Source of the DNA: Eudorina sp. 2006-703-Eu-15
Lineage: Eukaryota; Chlorophyta; Chlorophyceae; Chlamydomonadales; Volvocaceae
Length of the DNA stretch: 64,000 bases
Assembly (NCBI GenBank): GCA_003117195.1
Contig: BDSI01000122.1
Location: 270,030-334,029, forward strand
Direction of reading: 5' to 3'
The notes beneath the pieces are model-generated. The model was not told where the DNA came from. It saw nothing but the letters and a program-made list of their open reading frames with translations, and ran no database searches. Within the stretch, counting starts at the first letter, position 1. Every line of letters begins with the position of its first letter. A program made the translations under genes and the position numbers. Below, in pieces: positions 12,101 to 22,593 of the stretch.

Positions 12101-15100
12101 GGGTACAGGGGGGTACAGGGGGGGTACAGGGGCGGGATACAGGGGTACAGGGGGGGTACAGGGGGGGGTACAGGGGGGTACAGGGGGGTACAGGGGGGTA
12201 CAGGGGCGGGTACAGGGGGGGGGTACAGGGGGGGGTACAGGGGGGGGGTACAGGGGGGGGTACAGGGGGGGGGGTACAGGGGGGACAGGGGGGGTACCAG
12301 GGGGGGTACAGGGGGGGTAAAGGGGGGGGGTACAGGGGGGGTACAGGGGGGGGTACAGGGGGGGGTACAGGGGGCGGGTACAGGGGGGGTACAGGGCGGG
12401 GTACAGGGGCGGGATACAGGTACAGGGGCGGGGTACAGGGGCGGGGTACAGGGGGGCGGGGTACAGGGGCGGGTACAGGGGGGGTACAGGGGCGGGGTAC
12501 AGGGGGCGGGCGTACAGGGCGGGGGTACAGGGGCGGGGTACAGGGGGGGTACAGGGGCCGGGGTACAGGGCGGGGGGTACAGGAGGGGGTACAGGGGGGG
12601 TACAGGGGGGGGGGGGGTACAGGGGGGGGTACAGGGGGGGGGGGGGGGGGTACAGGGGGGCGGTACAGGCGGGGACAGGGGGGGTACAGGGGGGGGCGGG
12701 TACAGGGGGGGGTACAGGGGGGGGGGCCGGGTAAGGGGGGGTACAGGGGGTGGGGGGGTACAGGGGCGGGGTACAGGCGGCGGGGGTACAGGGGGGGGGG
12801 GCGTACAGGGGGGCGGGGGTACAGGGGGGGGTACAGGGGCGGGTACAGGGGCGGGGCGTACAGGGGCGGGTACAGGGCGGGGTACAGGGGCGGGGTACAG
12901 GGGCGGGTACAGGGGCGGCCGGGTACAGGGGCGGGGTACAGGGGCGGTCGGGGTACAGGGCGGGGTACAGGGGGTACAGGGGCGGCAGGTACAGGGGCGG
13001 GGTACAGGGGGGGGGGGGGGGTACAGGCGGCGGCGGTACAGGGGGGATACAGGGGCGGGTACAGGGGCGGGGTACAGGCGGCGGGGGGGGGGTACAGGCC
13101 CCGGGCGNNNNNNNNNNNNNNNNNNNNNNNNNNNNNNNNNNNNNNNNNNNNNNNNNNNNNNNNNNNNNNNNNNNNNNNNNNNNNNNNNNNNNNNNNNNNN
13201 NNNNNNNNNNNNNNNNNNNNNNNNNNNNNNNNNNNNNNNNNNNNNNNNNNNNNNNNNNNNNNNNNNNNNNNNNNNNNNNNNGCAATCTCAACCCCAACAA
13301 CCCCGCCCGCAATTTCAACCCCAACCCGCAATCTCAACCCCCGCCCGCAATCTCAACCCCAACAACCCCCTACCCGCAACTTCCCGCGCCGCCCCGCCCG
13401 CAATCGCAGCAACATCGTGGACGGCGGCGCGGGCGCGGGCGTGGCCTTCTACTCGGCCCGCGACTGCCTTGTCGTCCACAACACCCTGCTCAACGTGGCC
13501 GCCGCCATGCACGCCGCCGTGCTGCTCAACGTGAGCCCCAAACAGATCGGCCCCGCGGAGGAGGTCGGGCCGCCCAACGCCAACATCACCTTCCGCAGCA
13601 ACATCGTCACCATGCCTGCGGGCACCCGGCTGCGCTTCATGGTACAGACGCGCATCCTCCAGGGGGCGGTCGTGACGCGGCCGCTGCTGGCGGCGCCGCC
13701 AGCGGGCAACTGCTCGGCCGTCGTGACGGTGGCGGAGGTGACCACGGCGCCGCCGGCGCTGCCGCCGTCGCCGCCGCCCAGCCCGTCGGCGCCCGCGCTG
13801 ACCCGCCGCCGCCGCCAGGCGCTGGCGGCGGCGGGGGCGGAGGAGGAGGGGGCGCTGCTGGTGGAACCGGAGGGGTCCGGATCTGGATCCGGATCTGAAG
13901 ATGGATCTGGTTCGGAATCGTCCTGGGCGCTTGCCGCGGCGCGTTGGCGTGGCCCCGGCGGCGGTCGCGTCGGCGCGTGGGATGCTGCCGTACGGCCGGC
14001 CCGCGCTGCCGCAAGCGACGGAGGCGGCGCTGCTGTTTCTGCCACCGCGGTGGCGGCCGCCTCCTCCTCCTCCTCCTCCTCCTCCTCGTCATCACCCGTC
14101 CCGACGACGACGACAATGGATGGGGATGAGGTGGATGCGGAGGGGACGACTCGGGTCGCAGCGCCCTCCTCGCCCGCCTCCTCCTCCTCCGCCGCCGCCG
14201 CCTTCTGGTCGCGTCCGGAGCTGGAGGCGGCGGCGGCGGCGGCCGACGCCGGCTTCGCCGCCGACGCCGACGCCACCTCATCCTCACTGGCCGCATCCCT
14301 CGCCGCCTACTGGGTGTCCTCCGGCCAGCAGCCCGCCGCGCACGAGGCCGACCTCGCCTCCGCTGCGGCGGCCGCCGCCGCCGCCGACGCGCACGCCCGC
14401 GCCGCCGCCGCCAGCGCCGCCAAGGCGACGGCTGACGCCGCCGCCGCCGCGCTCGCCCCCAAGCAAACAACAGCCACCGCCGCCACCGCCGCCACCGCCG
14501 CCACCGCCGCCACCGCCGCCGTCGCCACCTCCACCGCCGTCCCTAGCTATACCTACACCTACCACCACACCACCGGTGAAGACGTTGGCGCCGACATCAG
14601 CGTCGCCGCCGCCACCGCCGCCACCGCCGTCACCCCCGGCGCCGCCGCCCTCCGGCAGCGCCGCCGGCTGGTGGCGGCTTCGTTCACCACCCCCTACGTG
14701 AACGCCCCGGGGGAGCAGGGCCGCAACCCGGACGGCTCCTGCCCGATCTTGCCGGACACCAACCCCTGGCACCAGGACGTGTCGGGCCTGGCGGTGCACC
14801 CCCGCAGCGAGGCCATAAAGAGCAACATCGGCTTCAAGAGCGTGCACCTGGACTTTGGGTTCCCGATCACCTACAACGGCACGTCGGTGGGTTGGGGCCA
14901 GGGGGGGCGAGGAGGGGGGAAAGGGGGTAAGGGGGGAAAAGGGTCTTGACCGCGGGATTGAAGCGAACACACTGGGAGCGTGGGAGAGGACTGACATGGG
15001 CACGTCGGTGGGTTGGGGCCAGGGGGGGAGCCGGGGTCTTGACGGCGGGCGGGGTTGAAGCGCGGAGGGCGAGCCCAGGCCCATCCAGGCGACAGCCAGC

Positions 15101-16943
15101 CTCGGGGACGCGGTAGCAGCAACCAGTTACGGACTTACGGACTTACGGTGCCGCGACGTCGTGTGCCGGCATCGAGGGGTGGAGTGGGGCGGCCGCGCGG
15201 CGGTCGTGGCGGGGTGGTGCCGAGGTGGTAGGAGGGCGAGAGGTCGAGGACGGCGGGTGGCAAGGTGGGTGCGGGTTGAGAGGTGGTGGGGTAACCACGG
15301 GAGGAGCGGGTGGGGGGTGGGGTCAGGGCCTGGGGCAGCGGGCTGCCGGCGTGACGGCGGGTATGCGCGGCATCAGGGCCGGGTCAGCCCCGCCCGCTGC
15401 TGCCCTCCTTCGACACGCCTGCCCCGGCACGCCCCCTGCACTCTGCACTCCCTCTGGCGCCCTCCCTTCCCCGCTTCACTATGCCCGCCAACTTCCTGTA
15501 TCCCCCCGCCCCGTCTCCCGCTCCACCCCCCCCCCCGCCCCGTCTCCCGCTCCAACCCCCCCCGCCCCCCACGCTTCAGTTCCCAGCGGGTATGCCCATC
15601 AACTATGTCAACAGCACCGTCACCCCGCGCATCCCGGTGGGTACTGAGTCAGTACTACTGACGCGGCGGGCTGGGGGGGGTGGATGGGGGGGGGGGGGCC
15701 GTTGGGCGGGTGGGGGTTAAATTGAAAAAAGAAATAGACCCAAAGAACGAACCCGCGGGGAGGGTGAGGGGGAGGACCGCGCAGGACATCCGGACCCCGG
15801 GGCCCCCCCCCTGGACGGCACTCCGACACGCGACGGCAGCGGCAAAGCAGCGATCCGGGAGCGTTGTGGGTGGGGGTGGGGGTGGGGGTGGGGGGGATGG
15901 TGTCCATCCCAAAATCGGCGGTTATCGGTTTTGTGGGTGCTCTTTTGCGATTTCGCTGTCTTTATTGACATAGGGGGGGATTTTATTGACAACGGGGGAG
16001 GAGGGGATTGCGGCCCCTCGGACCTCAGCTTGGTGCGTGTCTGGGCGCTGAGGCGGTGCTGGGTGCTCGTGGATACCGCCGTACACCGCCGTACACCGCC
16101 ACACCAACCTTCCTGGCCCCGCTTCGACCATTCCTCGAGCCCCCTTTGTAAACCTCCTCACTCACTTCTCAACCCCAACCCCCTCCTCAACCCCAGCCCC
16201 TCCTCACACCCTCAACCTCCTCAACCCCAACCCCTGCTCGCACCCTCCGGGTTACCCTGCCCGATGGCCCCCCCCGGCCCCCCCAGGTGGTGTTCGGCCC
16301 CAGCGGCTACGGCGACCCCAGCCAGCTGGAGCCCGGCGGTATGCCCCTCCCCGCGGACGCCGCGGTGCAGGGCGCCTTCCCCGGCTGCGGGGACCCGCCC
16401 TGCTTGGGGGACCGCCACCTGCTCGTCATCGACAACGCCACCTGCACGCTTTACGAGGCGTGGAGGAGGTGAGGGGGTGGGGTGGGGTGGGGTGGGGTGG
16501 GGTGGAGGGGAATGTGCGTGGGTTTAGTGAGGTTCCCACCCGAACCACCCAGGCCCAAGATACTTACCAATCAACATGTGTATGCGCATACAGGATGTGG
16601 CGGGGATGGGGGCGCCGCGGCTGGGTGGGTTGGGAATGAAGGGCAGTCGGCTGAGGGAGGGAGGGGCCATAGAGGCGCCGAGGAGGTGGGGTTTCGGCCA
16701 TTTGATGCGGATCCGCGGAATGGAAGGCGGGGCCCTTCCGGGTTCAGGGGCGTGTATTCTCACGGGGACAGGAACTGCGGTGTGCCGTGTACGCCGGAGC
16801 GGAGGTGCCGACCGACCGAGCGTGCCCCTCCCCTCCCCTCCCCTCTCCTCCCTGGACGTCTCTGTGAGCCGTGTGGGATGCCACCAGCCGCCGGTGCCGA
16901 CCCCTCCCTGGACCCCCTGGCGACGGCGCAACCCCCAACCCTC

Positions 16944-16974
<31 letters not shown>

Positions 16975-19900
16975 ACCACCCCTCTGACTGACCGAAGATC
17001 ATCAAGCGGGTCTTGTCGTATCGTCATGACACCCAAATGCCGCCAACCCCCTGCCCCCGCCTACCCCGTTGGCTCCCCCCCTCCCCCCGCGCCCCCTTCC
17101 GCAGCTTCCCGCCCTCCGTCACTAAGAACGGAACCTGGCAGGTGAGTCGGGGCCGTGGGAGGGTGGGGTGCGAGGGAGGGGCCGTGGGAGGGTGGGGTGC
17201 GAGGGAGGGGCCGTGGGAGGGTGGGGTTCGAGGGAGGGGCCGTGGAGGGTGGGGTGCGAGGGAGGGCCGTGGGGTGCGAGGAGGGGCCGTGGAGGGTGGG
17301 GTTCGAGGGAGGGGCCGTGGAGAGGGGCCGTGGGGTGCGAGGGAGGGGCCGTGGGAGGGTGGGGTGCGAGGGAGGGGCCGTGGAGAGGAGGGGCCGTGGG
17401 AGTGGGGTGCGAGGGAGGGGCCGTGGAGGGTGGGGTGCGAGGAGGGGCCGTGGGAGGGGGGTGCGAGGGAGGGGCCGTGGGAGGGTGGGGTTCGAGGGAG
17501 GGAGGGGGCGGAGGGTGGGGTTCGAGGAGGGGCCGTGGGAGGGTGGGGTGGGAGGGGCCGCGGGAGGGTGGGGTTCGAGGGAGGGGCCGGGGTGGGGTTC
17601 GAGGGAGGGGCCGTGGGTGGGGTGCGAGGGAGGGCCGCGGGAGGGTGGGGTGCGAGGAGGGCCGCGGACGGTGTTTTGTCGGAGGGGCACCGGCGTCGCG
17701 ATGTGCTTGGAGCTGTCGCTCGGGGACTGCGGGTGTTGCAGTGCTCTACTCCCGTGTGTTGCTTAGGCAGGCAGAGCAGGAGTGCGTGACATTCACAGGC
17801 GGATTAGCGCCCGAAAGTTGCCCGTAGGCGCATAAGCTATACCCATTGCCCGACCCATGTATGAAATAAAAGGCTGCGGAGTCGGAAGAGCGCTGTCAAT
17901 TCCCGTGTGTGTGCGTGTGGAAGCAATGCGCTCCTCGTCACAAGCTCACAACGCCCATGTCGCCGTCTCTCGGCGGGCGGAGTTGCGAGAAACGCCGTCT
18001 AAACAGAAGAAGATTGACCGCACGTCCGCGGAACTGGCGCCGCCGCCCATCCCCGTCCCGCCGCCGCCGCCCATCCCCGCCCCGTCCCGCGCCCCGCCTC
18101 CACGCCCACAGGTGGAGAACATCGTGCGCTTCAACCTGACCCAGAACAAGCTGGCCCTCGCGCTGGGGGCCACCAGCGCCGACGCGGCAGGGCTGCCCAT
18201 CATGCCCGGCCTGCTGCTGTACGACGAGGTCGTCGTACGGGGCAAGGTGGACCACGCGCTCCGCTTCACGGGCCCCAGCTCGCGGCCCGCCTACGCCATG
18301 CCCGCGACTCATTTCGCGGCGGCCGGCGACATGGGACGAGACTCGCCGTACATGGGCATGCGCGTGCGCGTCAAGGCGTCGTACAACTGCTCGCAGCTGC
18401 TGCCGCTGGCTGCGGTGGTGTGCGAGGGGCTGAAGAAGCACGGCGCGTTCTTTGCGGACAACGGGCTGCCCTGGGACTTTGCGGGTGTGTAGTAGGGTCC
18501 AGGGGGCCGGGGGCGGGGGTGGGGGAGGGGGAGGGTGAGAGCGAGGGGAGGATGAAAGAGTGGCGGCCCCGGGGCTGAGGGAGGGGCGTCCGTGGGTTTC
18601 GTGAGGTCAAGGGGAAGGCGCGGCTGTGGACCGGGAGCGGGGCGGGGCGGGGCGGGGCGGGGCGGGGCGGGGCGGGGCGGGGCGGGGCGGGGCGGGGCGG
18701 GGCGAGTACCTCTCCCATGTGGGGGGCTGTCCTCACGGGTTGTTAACGTGGCTGACCGGGAGTACGTCGACGAGCTTCATGAATCCCTGTCCCTCCCCCC
18801 CTTGCTTCTCCCTTCCCCCCTTTTTGCCCCCCCCTCTCCCTCACCCCCTTGCTCTCCCCCCTTTGCTGCTTCCTCCCTTGCTGCTCCCCCCCCGCTGCTC
18901 CCCCCTTGCCGCCCCGCTCTCGCCCAGGCGAGGGCACCTCCAAATGGTACCCCATCTACAACGAGCTCAAGGACATCCAGAGACTCAACTACTCGCACTT
19001 TGAGGTGGGGCCGCGGCGTTGCGCCCCGTCTTGTCCCCATCCCCGTCCCCGTCCCCGTCTGCTTCCGGCCTTCATGCGCCGTCGGACTCGGGGCTTGAGG
19101 CACCGTTGGGCTCTGTCCCGCACCGGTGCACGTGGCGTGTGGGTACTTGATGGCGTTTCTGGTGGCCGCGGTGGGGAGCTGCCCCCTGACGTGAAGACGG
19201 GACATCGAGTCTGAAGCTCGCTGGAGTCTGAAGCTTTGGGAGAGATTTGGACCACCAGCTGCCACCGGAGTCAGCACCCCAACAGGGGGTGGTCCTGGTC
19301 GAAGGACCAGCCCACGAACACGGATTCCAGGTGGTGGGCGAGTTGAGCAGCTTCACCGCCACGGAGCGCCACCCGCCGTCCGGCTGCCGCAATAGACCCC
19401 GGTGGTTGTTTTATCAGAACCAGCCACTCGGGCGTGTGGGTGTGGGCCTCTTGAAAAGCTCTAAGAGGACGGCTACTCGGCTAGGCCCCGCTCAGGCTCA
19501 GCCGCCGCGTCCCAGGGGCCCGCCATCGGACCCTTGCCCTCCTTTTGGCCCCCAGCTCCCAGCGCCTAGCTTCCTGGTTGACTCATGCCCCGGGGTGTCC
19601 ATGTCCGCGCAGGTCATCGACCCGGGCTGCATCTGCGTCAACTACGGCTGCACCATCGCGGAGTGTAACGGGTGGGGCTGTGCGCGGACGGGTGGTTAGT
19701 TGCCGCTTAGTTTGCGATGCCGCCAGGGGCCTGGCCTGCCTACCCCCTCGGACCCTGGCTCCTCCGGCGCCTCCTTGCGCTCTCTCTGGCCCCCCTGTAC
19801 CTACCTCGCCGCCGTCTCTCTCTTTCCTCCAACGGTCCACCCGCGTTCGCATGCGGCTCTACTTCTATCTGACGACCCCCGCCTTCCCCCCTCCCCCAAC

Positions 19901-20390
19901 CCCCTCCCCCTCCCTCCCTCCCTATCCCCCTCCCCCTCCCCATCCTCCCCATCCTCATCCCCCTCCCCGCCCCTCCCGTATCCCCCCCGTGTCCCGCCTC
20001 GACAGGATGTCCTGGGTGGACCCCAACGCGCCCACCACCTACCCCGCCATCACCGACCCCGCCTCCACCCTCCACTTCGCCGGCAACATCTACTACAAGC
20101 CCGGCAACAGCGAGGCGGGCGACACGCTGTACGTGGACCAGCGGGTGCCGCCCCTGGGCGCGGGCTACGCGGGTGGCCTGGCCGGCTGGGGGCCCTACCT
20201 GGGGGGCGGCAACGAGGCGGGCAGCGTGGAGCGGGACCCGCAGCTGGATCCGGTCACGTACGCGCCGCTGCGGACCAGTGTGGCGCGCTGCTCGGTGCCG
20301 GTGCTGCGGGAGGCGCCCAGCGACTTTTACGGGGTGTCGCGGGGGGCCACGTGCGGTACGGACGCGGGGGCGGTGCGCTTCACTGGATGA
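5189..20390 (+). CDS. Secreted giant protein: DNRLRE-like domain, two parallel beta-helix modules and an inserted bacterial-type domain
   Basis: Sixteen exons in one unbroken phase give 1,953 residues: 5189-5350, 5639-5895, 6244-6471, 7278-7564, 8019-8280, 8721-10389, 10785-11011, 11724-11846, 13410-14886, 15580-15636, 16287-16468, 17105-17141, 18112-18484, 18928-19004, 19613-19671, 20006-20390. The ATG at 5189 is preferred over 5129 because it places a signal peptide (MSLGALAIVAAAVFMHGVVA) at the N-terminus. Residues about 60-290 resemble a DNRLRE domain. Beta-helix module 1 spans about 290-850, module 2 about 860-1190 plus 1827-1953; both carry N/G/V-rich coils and close with a GSVE(A/R)DP(R/Q)LDP motif. 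Between them lie an Ala/Ser/Gly linker (about 1200-1500) and a domain (about 1515-1827) with motifs GDRHLLVIDN, TSADAAGLPI and MGMRVRVKAS. Probably extracellular and glycan-related (inference). Intron 6 has a GC donor. An exon hidden in the N gap is possible, but the phase across it is already consistent. Confidence 0.82.
6110..6197. repeat. Perfect hairpin followed by an (AT)n tract, intron 2 of the beta-helix gene
   Basis: Arms TCATGGAGGTTATATTAT (6110-6127) and its exact reverse complement (6133-6150) enclose a 5-nt loop. Partial complementarity continues outward for a few bases. An AT dinucleotide run follows at about 6159-6197. This is a strong AT-rich hairpin inside a very GC-rich gene, compatible with a small MITE-like insertion or an unstable palindrome. 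Confidence 0.8.
7076..7099 (+). repeat. Interstitial telomere-type repeat, intron 3
   Basis: A short run of CCCTAAA units (about two full copies plus flanks) lies inside intron 3 of the beta-helix gene. CCCTAAA is the plant-type telomere repeat also reported for Volvox; C. reinhardtii telomeres use one extra base. Confidence 0.75.
7799..7990 (+). repeat. Degenerate tandem repeat in intron 4
   Basis: Imperfect units of roughly 50-60 bp share blocks such as TTGCAACCCA and TTATACCCTC. It occupies most of intron 4 of the beta-helix gene just before the acceptor at 8018. No coding potential. Confidence 0.6.
10722..10784 (+). repeat. Interstitial telomere-type repeat array, end of intron 6
   Basis: A longer run of CCCTAAA units, with one CCCTAAAA unit and several degenerate CCCAAA or CGCTAAA units, runs up to the acceptor AG at 10784. 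It therefore supplies the polypyrimidine context of a functional splice acceptor. Confidence 0.8.
11304..11407 (+). repeat. Dispersed repeat family A, near-full copy in intron 7
   Basis: Begins with GGTATAGGAAATTGGTAGAC and continues through ACTGCGCTGCTGCTGCC to GATCTCCAG and GTGACG. It aligns end to end with the copies at 42634-42737 and 43235-43338, with several substitutions and small indels. Shorter pieces of the same family occur throughout the window. Confidence 0.75.
11851..13107 (+). repeat. G-rich GTACAGGGG minisatellite filling intron 8
   Basis: More than 100 tandem units of GTACAGGGGGG type (roughly 10-15 bp, with variable G-run length and a GGGGCGGG subfamily) begin a few bases after the donor at 11847 and run into the N gap. 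The + (coding) strand is almost pure purine plus GTAC. The translated frames on both strands are repeat artefacts, not genes. Confidence 0.95.
13108..13281. other. Assembly gap (174 N)
   Basis: The gap joins the GTACAGGGG minisatellite to a different repeat (13282-13405), so the true length of intron 8 is unknown. The flanking exons 11724-11846 and 13410-14886 are in phase across it. Confidence 0.99.
13282..13405 (+). repeat. CCGCAATCTCAACCCC repeat after the gap
   Basis: Several imperfect units containing CGCAATCTCAACCCC, with variable AACAACCCC tails, run up to the acceptor AG at 13409 of the beta-helix gene. It is unrelated to the G-rich array on the other side of the gap. Confidence 0.8.
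15719..15975 (+). repeat. Dispersed repeat families C and B, intron 10
   Basis: Family C motif TTGAAAAAAGAAATAGACCC lies at 15722-15741 and matches copies near 42272 and 43738. A family B tail (GCGATTTCGCTGTCTTTATT) lies at about 15948-15967 and matches 43660, 43908 (inverted), 47829 and 58812 (inverted). Confidence 0.6.
17142..17690 (+). repeat. G-rich minisatellite in intron 12
   Basis: Tandem units of about 25-30 bp built from GAGGGAGGGGCCGTGGGAGG and GTGGGGTGC, with many length variants, start directly after the donor at 17142. Long open frames on both strands here are artefacts of the repeat. Confidence 0.9.
18638..18703 (+). repeat. (GGGGC)n pentamer array, intron 13
   Basis: About 13 perfect copies of a GGGGC pentamer lie in intron 13 of the beta-helix gene. 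No coding role. Confidence 0.9.
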
Positions 20391-21435
20391 GGCAGAGCGT
20401 GGAGTGAGGTGGCCCGGTTAGGGGAAGGGGACGGGGAAGAGGGAAGGACGGGAGGTGCGATGTGGGTTCCGCGGGGAAGGAAGGAGGGGGGGAACGGGCT
20501 GGGATGAGCAAGCCGTGAAAGCTGTGAGCGTGGACCCTCGGGTTCTGGGTTTGCAGTCGAAGGGGGACCGCGAGCAGCGAGTGACGAGGACAGGGTGGGG
20601 GCAGCGGCGGGGACAGCGGTGGAGTCAAGCCTCTCGGACCGGGCGGGTGGAAGCTCGGGCGGATTCATGCAAAGGCGGCCAAGGGAGGGAAGGAGGGAGG
20701 AAGGGAGGGGATTAGCAAACGGGTATCGGGGCTTGCGGGGGCTGCTGCTAGCTGTGTTGAATGCTTTTATGTGGTGGTCAAGGCGCGGTCGCACGTCGCA
20801 GTGAGGGTGCTTGGTTTCGGGGCTGCCGGGGGCGGTGGGGGCGTACAAGGCCCGGAGTTGTATGACCCGTTCCTTGCCTGTTGATTACCACAGTGGTTGG
20901 TGTGTGAGAGTGGGACCGGGGGGAGCATGCGGTGGGCGCACCGGGTTGGGCCATGTCGGGGTTTCGCGATCCGTTCCCTACTATTTGGAGGGCCGAGCAT
21001 AACGCACATGCACACGGGAAGACTGACGGGACCCGTATTCATCACAGCACCGCTCTGCACCGCACAGCCCCATATCCCTGAACACGTCAGACTGGGCAAC
21101 AATTCTGGGTTTCTGGCCATCTCCTGCATTTGCCGTACATTTGTCGTACACCTCGATGTCGATTTCTCTATGACGTGTGCCGTGCTGTGACGTATGACGC
21201 GTTCGCCCCCCCCCCTTGCGAATGTGTGGCGGCTGGTGGGATGGGCAAGGGTCGTCCTGGGGGGCGGCGGCGGCGGAAATTGCCGCAGCGCACCACCACC
21301 CGGGGGCGGACGGACAAACGCAAGCACAGCCGCGGCCATGGCCTGGCATACGGTGTGGAGCCTGCCTGATACACTGACGAACTGATAAATCGATGACCCG
21401 ATGGGTTGGCGTTAATGGCGTCAGAACCTAAACAT

Positions 21436-21485
21436 TAGGTTGGCGTTAGGTTGGCGCTACCTAGGTTCAACCTAACGCCAACCTA
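21436..21485. repeat. Perfect 18-bp inverted repeat with 14-nt loop
   Basis: TAGGTTGGCGTTAGGTTG at 21436-21453 pairs exactly with 21468-21485; the loop contains the palindrome CCTAGG. A further GGTTGGCGTTA copy lies just upstream near 21404. It sits between two convergent genes. Confidence 0.85.
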
Positions 21486-22570
21486 GCGCTCGCATTCAAG
21501 GTGATTGAGATGGGGAGGTAGTGAGTGGTGGCGGACCGCTCAGCGCGTCGAGGTGCTCATGATGGTCATCTGGGTGCGGGACAGGCGGACAGCGGTGGGG
21601 CCGTCCCCCTCCCCGGCCTTTGGCCAGGTTGATGACAATGATGGTGACGATGATGATGACGATTGTGATGGTGATGATGATGAGGGTCAAATGACGTCAC
21701 CCAGCTGGGAATATATTGATCTGTGTCGAGTAACTGTCAGCCGCCAATTGGGACGCGGTTGCGGTCCGTGCGGATTAAGGGGTGCCATTGGGGTCACGGC
21801 ACCGGCTGGCCGTACAGTACGGACCCGTGCGGGTCGGGGTGCGATGGGTAGAGTCGGGCCTGGCCTGGCCCCGCGCCCGAGGGGGGGGGCCCGTAGGGTG
21901 CATCATTCGAGGGCCTCATGCGCCGGAGAACCAGGGTGTGAACCAGGGTGTGAAATGCGCTGCCTGGTGGATACGGACCCGGGTTGCCATCCCCGGACCA
22001 TCCACTGGGGAGGGGGAACATGCTGGGAAGTGTGCGCCGGGAGCTGGAGGGTGGGTGGGCCTGGGAAGGAGCAGGGCTGGTGTGAGTGTGTTTGGGGGGC
22101 CCTGCGGACCCGTGGGTCGTTCGCTCTCCAGGGTTAGGGACGTGGTCGCTCTCCAGGGGGGCTTGCGGCCCTGAGAGCCCATGTGGCTCACATCTCCCGT
22201 GGACCCGGTTTCTGTGGCACGACCCCACACAACTGGTCTGGTCTCCCCCGCATGAGGGGCTCGAGGCGCACAGCCTTCCGGTTCAGACGGGAGTTAGGGT
22301 TGCCTCCGCGCTGCCTGCCCGGTGGGTGGCTGGTGGCGGCTGGGTGGTCGTGTGCCGCAACGCCGCACGACATGCGGAGTAGAGGGCGTTCCATATGCAG
22401 CAGCCACGTACGATGTGCATACGATGCAGTGCATGGGGCTATCGGTCATTATGCGATGACCCAAATCTTACGGGTATGTTACATATATCACGGCGAATTG
22501 TGTATTGCACATCGTATATGTCGTATTGCACACATCGTACAGGAGTATGACCTAGTACAGGCCCGTAATA

Positions 22571-22593
22571 GACCCTATCATCGTGATAGGGTC
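22571..22593. repeat. 10-bp inverted repeat with 3-nt loop
   Basis: GACCCTATCA, then TCG, then TGATAGGGTC: a perfect short palindrome in an AT-rich intergenic patch. Function unknown; it could be a protein-binding site or chance. Confidence 0.7.

Noticed and set aside
11666..13324. Long open frames on both strands (YRGGTGG-type and CTPPLYP-type repeats)
   Set aside because: They translate the GTACAGGGG minisatellite and the N gap; any frame through it is open.
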